Source of the DNA: Membranipora membranacea
Taxonomy: Eukaryota; Bryozoa; Gymnolaemata; Cheilostomatida; Membraniporidae
Assembly (NCBI GenBank): GCA_914767715.1
Contig: OU612071.1
Span: forward strand, 12,571,493 to 12,635,492
Length of the DNA stretch: 64,000 nucleotides
Direction: 5' to 3'
A program made the translations under genes and the position numbers. Position 1 is the stretch's first letter. Every line of letters begins with the position of its first letter. Positions 56,600 to 64,000 of this stretch are shown piece after piece. A model generated the notes under the pieces. The model did not search any database. It was not told the DNA's origin and was given only the letters and a program-made list of their open reading frames with translations.

Positions 56600-59500
56600 A
56601 AGGGCTGTCATTCATGACATTGACAAAAGGTCATATAATGTGTATTATTGGACCCTAGGCTATATGAAGTAAGATTAATGTAGAAGTAATGAGAGGAAAA
56701 ATCCAAGCAAATCCTGCAAAGTGCGTAGACTAAATTAATAGCAGATGTATCAAAATGTGACACCATTAGTTGTCGCATAATAAAGTGTCATAACACAATT
56801 ATTGAGATAAATATGCTTTACATGACAAATCAAAAATGACAAAATAGGCTCCTGTTAGAGACATCAGAAATTTAGATACAAATTACCAGTGTTTACAGCC
56901 AGGAAAGTACATTGCAATGATCTCCTTGTACAGTTACCTCATGACTTGTCAATAATGATTGATGAGTTCCTTACTGTAGTAAACCATAGACAATGAAATA
57001 GAATGCGGGATAGTGCACACACCCAACCTTACATTTGTACCTTGTAAAATTTAGACCCAAAGGTATACAAAATTAAATCTGCCTCAATGTGTTTTGGCTA
57101 TTCTGTCGAGGCAATAAGTGATTTTACCATAAGCTAAAAATAGGCAATGAGGCAATGAGGCTCTATGTGCGCAGTAGCATTTGAGATTGCTTGATATATC
57201 AACCTGGTCATGGATGGAAGAAATAAATGCTTGATCACTTCTATTGCTAGGATAAATGGTCTATAGGAGTATTACTGTGGTATACACAGCTGCTAAATTG
57301 ATCATGAATTATGATATGAACTCAGTGTACAGATTAATCATTACTCTGTGATTATATGAGTGAACATCTGTTTACTTAATTTTCTGATAAAAGGCCAGAC
57401 CATGGAGTTGGTTAGCCTGTCTTGATAAGCTATGATGTGAGTGGGTTGAAGAGTCCCCCCCCCCAAAACAAAGCTTGTCAAAGACAGCCTAGACTCAGAC
57501 TTGCTGTTTTGCAGTCAATATTTAGGTCAAAAAATAGTTTTTCTCATTTATGACTCATTAAGCATATTATAATCTTTCCTCAATGAATGAGTGAATCAAT
57601 GAATAAGGAATTACTTTCAACTATAATGTGAATTCTCAATGACCTTGATGTCTTGGTACTTCCTTGTCAACAAGCAAGGCTGGAGTTAAAAAGTTAAAAA
57701 CAAACAACATTATCGAAAATAAGAATATAGTTATCGCTCTAAATTGATGATTCAAGTATGTATGATGTTTGCATGGGACACAATGACAACAGAGTCCAAG
57801 GACCTTGATAATATTGTTACCAGACCATTTTTAATTTCCTATAAAACGGTTATTCATTAACATTCTCATTAAAAAAATAATTAAAAATGATACTCAATAT
57901 CTCAATAAAAGAGCTAACATTTTAATCAATTATAAAAGTCATAATAAGGAAATCTATTGTCCACCCTCCACCCGTACAAAACTTGTCAATACAGGCACCT
58001 GGGTATTAGGTCTCCATTCTTCCGTGCCACCATAACCATAAGGCCATATGGTCTCGCCCAAGATAGGGGTGAGAGAGACCACCCAAACCCCTCGCCCCAC
58101 CCGAGACTTAGGTGAGATCATGTGCCGTAACAATAGCTTAACCAAAATTTCAGCGCAAGCATAAGAGATGTTAATCTTTATAGATTTAGGTATCAATTTC
58201 TCTTCGATCAAAATTATAAACCTCAAAACATGACAAGTTAATGAACGTGTTATGTAAGAAACCATTTTAGTGCAAAGAAGCCTATTTATTTTAAGAGCCC
58301 AGCTTGATTGGAAATAAAGTTAGAGGAAATTGTGGCAACCAGAATGAAGTGGGGGCAAAGTGTAGCTTGTATTTCTTATAATGAAAGAAGCTAGTCAATA
58401 CAATATGGAACATGGAATTGGAATTGAAATTGGCGAAAGGTTGTGCAAGTTGAAAATAAGCCTAGTTTCAACGCTTAAATTTTACATAGGTCGCTGGCAG
58501 TGGTGTTCCATTCCACTGATAGTGGAATGCCACTATCAGTGGAATGCTACTATCAGTGGAATGCCACTGTCAGATGACATTTTCTTATGTAATCATCATA
58601 AAGGACATCATGTTTTATAATTACCTTAGTGTATAAGAGCAGCCATATTTTCTTCCGTATGTGCAACGATCACTAACACAACAGGATATGGAAGTATCCT
58701 TATTCTCAAATGATTTATTATTAATAAGTGAACTTTACTGAGATTGTGTCAACTAATTATGATTGATGGATCTTGAGTGCAAAATTCAAGGATTTAACAC
58801 ATTTGTCATTTGTCAAATTGACAGGATAAGCTATCAATTAATTATCTATTATTGTCTGTTATTGTTTTCAACAATCTTGAAAAGTTAAGGAATTAGAACC
58901 AAGGGTTCATCTCAGGTCACCAGACATCAGAACATTACCTTTAACCAAATGATACAAAATTAAACAAAACTCAAGGACTTTAAAGTTATAGATATGAGAT
59001 GAGTTCTAACAGAAGTATGGTAGAGTATTCTTTAGAGAATTAAACTTGCACACTGTACTGTGAAGACATCAACATTAACCCCACATAATCTGTAAAACAA
59101 AACAAAGCAAAGTTAGTGTAAATTCAATTATTACTAAGAGCTTAAACTAAGACCCAACAGAAACATACTTAAACATTTCAGTGTAGGGTTAAAGCTCAAA
59201 TATCATCGTGGTGTTCCAGGCTAACCAACCAACAGATGTTCACTCATATAATCACAGAGTAATGATTAATCTGTACACCGAGTTCATATCATAATTCATG
59301 ATCAATTTAGCAGCTGTGTATACCACAGTAATACTCCTATAGACCATTTATCCTAGCAATAGAAGTGATCAAGCATTTATTTCTTCCATCCATGACCAGG
59401 TTGATATATCAAGCAATCTCGAATGCTACTGCGCACATAGAGCCTCATTGCCTCATTGCCTATTTTTAGCTTATGGTAAAATCACTTATTGCCTCGACAG

Positions 59501-60003
59501 AATAGCCGAAACACATTGAGGCAGTTTTAATTTTGTATACCTTTGGGCCTAAATTTTACAAGGTACAAATGTAAGGTTGGGTGTGTGCACTATCCCGCAT
59601 TCTATTTCATTGTCTATGGTTTACTACAGTAAGGAACTCAACAATCATTATTGACAAGTCATGAGGTAACTGTACAAGAAGATCATTGCAATGTACTTTC
59701 CTGGCTGTAAACACTGGTAATTTGTATCTAAATTTCTGATGTCTCTAACAGGAGCCTGTTTTGTCATTTTTGATTTGTCATGTAAAGCATATTTATCTCA
59801 ATAATTGTGTTATGACACTTTATTATGCGACAACTAATGGTGTCACATTTTAATACATCTGCTATTAATTTAGTCTACGCACTTTGCAGGATTTGCTTGG
59901 ATTTTTCCTCTCATTACTTCTACATTAATCTTACTTCATATAGCCTAGGGTCCAATAATACACATTGTATGACCTTTTGTCAATGTCATGAATGACAGCC
60001 CTT
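56600..60003. mobile_element. 3.4-kb foldback element with ~773-bp inverted arms
   Basis: Left arm 56600-57372 and right arm 59231-60003 are reverse complements over their whole length with only scattered differences. Outer ends read AAGGGCTGTCATTCATGAC on both sides. The 1.86-kb middle has no convincing ORF; part of it (from ~57.3 to 58.57 kb) is homologous to 14.79-16.32 kb. About 80 bp of arm sequence recurs at 60004-60083, just outside the right end. I saw no target-site duplication. Likely a nonautonomous DNA transposon or foldback. Confidence 0.85.
57280..58572 (+). repeat. Dispersed ~1.5-kb repeat, copy 2 (inside the foldback element)
   Basis: Homologous to 14793-16322 but missing ~220 bp at the junction near 57959. 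The end carries three to four alternating copies of the palindromic unit ATCAGTGGAATGCCACTAT. Confidence 0.8.
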
Positions 60004-60240
60004 GAGATAAATATGCTTTACATGACAAATCAAAAATGACAAAATAGGCTCCTGTTAGAGACATCAGAAATTTAGATACAAATCTTTGCTGGCCGTCAAT
60101 CAATTGTATGTTGCCTAGTAAAGTGTCATAAGACAATTATTGAGATAAATATATGCATCAGAAGGATAATGTTTTGTGAAAAGACATTTATACCATTAAT
60201 AAAAATCACATTCCCAAGTCAGTACATTGAATACTAATTT

Positions 60241-60248
60241 TATATAAA
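60241..60248 (+). promoter_or_regulatory. TATA box of the small cysteine-rich peptide gene
   Basis: TATATAAA, followed ~25-30 bp later by a plausible start and an ATG-free exon ending in a consensus donor at 60333. Confidence 0.5.
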
Positions 60249-60271
60249 AGTCACCTATCCTGTTTAGTAAA

Positions 60272-60332
60272 TCATTACCAAAGCACATCTCCGACTTTTC
60301 AATTCTGCTTATTGCAAATATTACAGAATCTG
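60272..60332 (+). other. Candidate noncoding exon 1 of the peptide gene
   Basis: No ATG. It ends AATCTG before GTAAGT at 60333. The intron to the acceptor at 60730 would be 398 bp. The start is estimated from the TATA box. Confidence 0.45.
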
Positions 60333-60733
60333 GTAAGTTAAAATCTCGATCCTCTGTTCTTTTTGGAAATTAAATTCAAGTACTTCTCTCTTGTTCATTT
60401 ATTCTAAATATTCTAGTTCTTACTCAATCCTCACTTGGTGTGTTTTAATTTGGCTTCTTCATTCTGACAGATTTATACTGGGCGTTAAATCCTTAATCTT
60501 ACTAGGAGAAAGCATTGCCGTAATCCCACCATCATTAAGGGAGCCTACCCACAACACATGGTTTGCTCACATCATATAAAAAGTGGTTCGATCCCTAATA
60601 GTGCTTTACCACTATTTAATATGGCTTGTGTCTAGATTTTTGTAAACATTCATCTCAACATTGCAACTAAAAATGTTCATGCTTGCTTCTATAACAACCA
60701 AGCAACTCAATAGAATTGTTTTGTTTGCAGAAG

Positions 60734-60877
60734 ATGAATATTCTTTACTGGCTGACTACACTTCTATTACTAGCAGGATCTGGCTATGCATCATGCGTCA
60801 GGCATTCAGACTGTAAAGGCGGTGAACAATGTGTATGTTTAAAGTTGATCAATGATTGTGACTGCAGAACACCATAA
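60734..60877 (+). CDS. Small secreted six-cysteine peptide (47 aa)
   Basis: ATG three bases after a strong acceptor (TTGTTTGCAG ending 60730), 47 codons, TAA at 60875-60877, and AATAAA at 60959-60964. Residues 1-19 form a classic signal peptide (MNILYWLTTLLLLAGSGYA). The mature ~28 residues (SCVRHSDCKGGEQ onward) hold six cysteines spaced C-x5-C-x5-C-x-C-x6-C-x-C, enough for three disulfides. This suggests an extracellular defence, signalling or inhibitor-like peptide; I do not recognise the family and claim no toxicity. The gene has its own TATA box, noncoding exon and poly(A) signal, and lies just outside a foldback element. The open frame is short but every gene signal agrees. Confidence 0.68.
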   Translation: MNILYWLTTLLLLAGSGYASCVRHSDCKGGEQCVCLKLINDCDCRTP

Positions 60878-60958
60878 CCATGATGATACGACTTGAACTG
60901 ATAATATAGCAACAAATAAGTAATGTATTATTTCTTTGATAGTCTCATCTGGATATGA

Positions 60959-60964
60959 AATAAA
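60959..60964 (+). terminator. Poly(A) signal of the peptide gene
   Basis: AATAAA 82 bp after the peptide stop codon. Confidence 0.5.
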
Positions 60965-60977
60965 CTAAAAAGGCATT

Positions 60978-61828
60978 TTGCAAAATAATGACTTGTTCTT
61001 GATCACAAGCAAAGAGGGTCTATCTGTAATTAATTTCATTTGTCATTCAAATTAGTCTATTTTTTCGGCTTTCTTACGCTGTCCGAAAGTCTCCAAAAGT
61101 CCTATCAGAAGGTGGAAAAAAACTTTTTTGAAATTTCTTTTGTTATGCAAATAGCCAAAAAGCTTCGAGAAAAAAAGGCCTTCAAATTTTTTGTCTTCTC
61201 AAATACATTGAAGCAATGCTCAACTCACAGTGAATGCATTTATTTGAATGTGACAATTGTTTGCTGACATTTTAACAACTGCTCTACTACTGCAAGAGTT
61301 CAACTGCCATCAAAACTGACAAATTAATCCAATTAAAAAGATAACTTGTGATTGATTGTGCTAGAAACTGGTTTGTGACAATGGTGATTATTCTAATTCA
61401 CATAACTTCAGGTATTGTTTCGAGTGTTCATTTGTACAAAGGCCTTAAATTAGATGCTCTAATATATGAACCCTGATTATGCAAATTATACTTGGCACCC
61501 TAGCCGGGAAAGTGATCTTCTTTCAATACTGCTGAGTTTTTAAAAGTGATTAAACACACTTGATATAAATGAATGATGCAGAATAAAGTGGATTAAGTGT
61601 CCTGTGGTTCTACCAATATCAGTAATAAATATATGCAATGATTTTTTATTTTACCGTTGAGGTGATTACAAACTTTAAATTCGTATGATTAAGGTTAAAG
61701 ACATCGAACATGGTGGTAAGGAAAGTACTCAAGATCGGATTTAGAAGGTAACAATAAAAACAACAATGCTCAGTTTTTGTAAAAGAGTCCTGGCAAATGT
61801 CTTCTTCAAGATAGTCAAATAAAAGAAA
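60978..61828. other. Spacer between peptide gene and LINE
   Basis: Contains an ORF at 61040-61267 (+) whose end reads QCSTHSECIYLN and recalls the CVRHSDC start of the mature peptide upstream; otherwise AT-rich with no feature. Confidence 0.35.
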
Positions 61829-62404
61829 TCATGTACACGCAATACAACATTGCAAAAGGAGACGCAAGACACTTGAGTATCTATTATGGAGTTTCCCTAT
61901 CAATTGACGGAAGGAAAAAGATTTAACAATATTCAACCACTTTCTGTTGCTTCTTCGTTCAAGGATGTTGTTGTTAAAATCTCCAAGTATAATCATTTCA
62001 TTATACAGTGAAAAAGCTTTTTCAAAGTATTCGTAAGCAAGATCATACCATGTGGACTTGGAGTTGGGAGGCCTGTATATAAACGAGACTAAACAACTTT
62101 TATTTGTACTTGTCTTTACTTTGATAGTTATAGACTCAGGCATGCTATTGTCAAAATCTGCAAGATGTTCGAATTGCACGGATTCATGTATGTAGACAAC
62201 GAGACCACCACCGTAACCATATCCCCGATCTCTCCTAATCACCTGATAACCTGGCACCGCATAAATACCAACACCATCATGCTCATTCATAAATGTTTCT
62301 GCTAATCCTAGAATTGCGAATTTACGTTGATGCAAAATTGATTTGATCTCCTCTATCTTGCTGGTGATTCCACGGACATACAAAAATGCAAATTCAGAAT
62401 TCAT
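61829..62404 (-). pseudogene. LINE ORF2, apurinic-type endonuclease domain (3'-truncated)
   Basis: The N-terminal endonuclease of a non-LTR retrotransposon of the CR1/L2/Jockey-like group. Motifs seen: GITSKIEEIKSIL, GLAETFM (catalytic Glu), GYGYGGGLVVYIHES, FIYRPPNS and ILGDFNNNILE (catalytic Asp/Asn). After FSFRQLI the sequence departs from the family and stops. The C-terminal endonuclease SDH region and the whole reverse transcriptase are missing to the left. The copy cannot retrotranspose itself. Confidence 0.85.
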
Positions 62405-62443
62405 TATCTCATTTGCTCAAATTGACATTAAACACTTTGTGAT

Positions 62444-63943
62444 TGGAGACAAATGCCATTTTTAATAGAAAAAAGAAAATCATCATGAGAATGGAACTTA
62501 ATTTTGAACATTCTCATTGGTTTGCCCTCCTTAAAAATTCTTTCTGATGTAGCATGAGGTTAGAGCACTTTTATATCATTTATTACAGTGCTGTCCTCAG
62601 CATCTCGTGGGACACCTTTCAACATACCAATATTTTCTGTCAGGGACCTCGGGTCGATTGTTTGGCGTATACTTGATCCACCAAATAGATCAGTGTTCCA
62701 TTTGCGTAGGATGTTGTTTCTCGTTTCTTGGTGGTTGAACTGTATCATAATTTTGGGTTAGTTTGTATTGAAGTTATATCTGGTAATCTTTTCTATTATG
62801 ATTGGCCCAAAGGTTTTGTTGAGGGTGCGTCTGATGGTATCTTGGTTAAAGTTGCTGTAGGTCATGGAGTCCTTCTTAATATCTATGACAAGATTGTCTA
62901 TAGGGCGGAAACTGTTGTCTATTTTTTGTTCTTTTGGGGGATGTGTTCTCATGCTGGTTCGATTGCTGTTGTTCGTTGAGGAAGTTGATAGCAAATTAAG
63001 TTGCTGATGATTATAGTTAGCCCAGTGTTGTGCTGATGCTGTTTGATTGTTGGGAGAAACTTTTTCATGTGGTGAGGAATTTGAATTGCATTCCAATTTA
63101 CTTGTTAGATGTTTGTTGATGCTGGTTTCAAGTTGGTCGAATTGATGTTGTATTTGATCGGTTATTGGTTGTTGGTCAACAAGTTTCTATATTAAAGTGC
63201 TTTGTTGTTTAACTTTAATTTCTAGCTCCAAGATTTTGCTCATCATGACGCTGATGAGGCTTTGGATATTACTGCTTGATTCACATGTGTTGCCTGATGT
63301 TCTTTGATGATTGTGAGAGCTGGTGCTTTCCATGGCAACTGATGTGCTGGAGCTTTGATTGGACGTGTAGCTGTTTTCCAGACTTGGTAGTTGAACTTCT
63401 GCCGCATTCATGCCTTGCTCGGATGTAATGAATTATTTACATTTCTGTTGAATGGTGGCATTCAATGCATTTATAGTATGTTCAGGAATGTCGTTGATAT
63501 GTTTAGTGTAGTGGTCAAGGAAAATATCTTTGTCCTTAATACCATTGACAAGTATGGTAGATGTTGTATTATAAAAGTTCGCAGTGTATAAAGATTTTTT
63601 TCCTTTCTTCTTGGTTTTAAATGTGACCACTACAGCGACTACAGTTGTTTTTGTTTTATCCCGGTTGGTCTGTAAAGAGATGTAAAGTCCTTGCTCTTTT
63701 AACGAGGACTGGAAGTTAGCTTTGACAACCTCGTATGTTGCAGAATTGCACACCAGTATGATTTGAATGTTGTCAAGAGTACCTTTGATTTCGATGCTGT
63801 TGTCTTGAGTTGTTGAATCCAGCTTTTTTTGAAGTGCTCTGAGTTTGTTTAAATAATACGGCATTTCTTTTTTTGTTTTCTTGCTGATCGTCATCTTGGT
63901 CATCTCGCTTCCGCTTTTTAGAACTTAAAGCACTGTCTTCCAT
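62444..63943 (-). pseudogene. LINE ORF1, decayed, upstream of the endonuclease ORF
   Basis: Probable ORF1 start at 63943 (MEDSALSSKKRKRDDQDDDQ, basic and acidic), then a frameshift into a frame from 63903 that runs to ~62444. That frame is broken only by UAR codons at 63435-63433, 63189-63187, 62762-62760 region and 62562-62560. Regions: a segment with LYTANFYNTTSTILVNGI, a Ser-rich and coiled-coil stretch (KILELEIKVKQQ), then a domain with LNKTFGP, MIQFNHQETRNNILRKW and a final FKEGKPMRMFKIKFHSHDDF. ORF1 proteins of such LINEs bind RNA; the fold is not assigned. The frame ends just before the ORF2 ATG at 62404. Confidence 0.65.
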
Positions 63944-64000
63944 ATGATATCCAGTAATTATTTACAATTTTTAATCAAGAACGAGAGAATTTTTCACAAG

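Overview
This is nuclear DNA from an invertebrate animal. Genes are split by GT-AG introns of about 0.4 to 6 kb, the sequence is AT-rich, and the spaces are full of small inverted-repeat transposons (MITEs), tRNA- and snRNA-derived SINEs, foldback elements and LINE pieces. The gene families (FMRFamide-type GPCR, flavin monooxygenase, an RNF213-like ligase and a repetitive CXC-domain transposon gene) fit many lophotrochozoans, cnidarians and other non-vertebrates. I cannot fix the phylum.

Layout. 1-7.6 kb: no gene seen, only MITEs, a SINE with perfect target-site duplications and an old U2-headed SINE. 7.63-27.52 kb, + strand: a class A GPCR with a likely TATA promoter and noncoding first exon (7.63-7.77 kb) and eleven coding exons (13,853-27,520). 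The protein is 556 aa, or 579 aa if a duplicated in-frame splice acceptor before exon 3 is used. 28.65-36.23 kb, - strand: a complete eight-exon flavin-containing monooxygenase (428 aa), tail to tail with the GPCR. 36.3-42.4 kb: repeats only. 42.44-47.48 kb, - strand: five exons coding the C-terminal ~380 residues of an RNF213/mysterin-like protein, its introns occupied by three long-TIR foldback elements with tRNA-like cores. 49.29-52.14 kb, + strand: a decayed multi-exon transposon-derived gene ending in a TSO1-like cysteine-rich domain, followed by a six-copy ~177-bp tandem repeat (52.2-53.2 kb). 56.60-60.00 kb: a 3.4-kb foldback element with ~773-bp arms. 60.24-60.96 kb, + strand: a compact two-exon gene for a 47-aa secreted six-cysteine peptide. 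61.83-64.0 kb, - strand: a decayed LINE with ORF1 and the endonuclease part of ORF2 but no reverse transcriptase.

The host genes show no functional link. The GPCR would sense an extracellular (probably peptide) ligand, the FMO is a soluble or ER-associated NADPH/FAD oxygenase, and the RNF213-like exons belong to a giant AAA+ ubiquitin ligase family. The strongest unusual signals are the duplicated in-frame 3' splice site in the GPCR, the tRNA-cored foldback family, the U2-headed SINE nested in a MITE, the duplicated end of the FMO coding region in its own 3' UTR, the cysteine-rich peptide gene, and four in-frame UAR codons in the LINE ORF1. All exon models come from reading splice signals and reading frames by eye, without transcript or database support.
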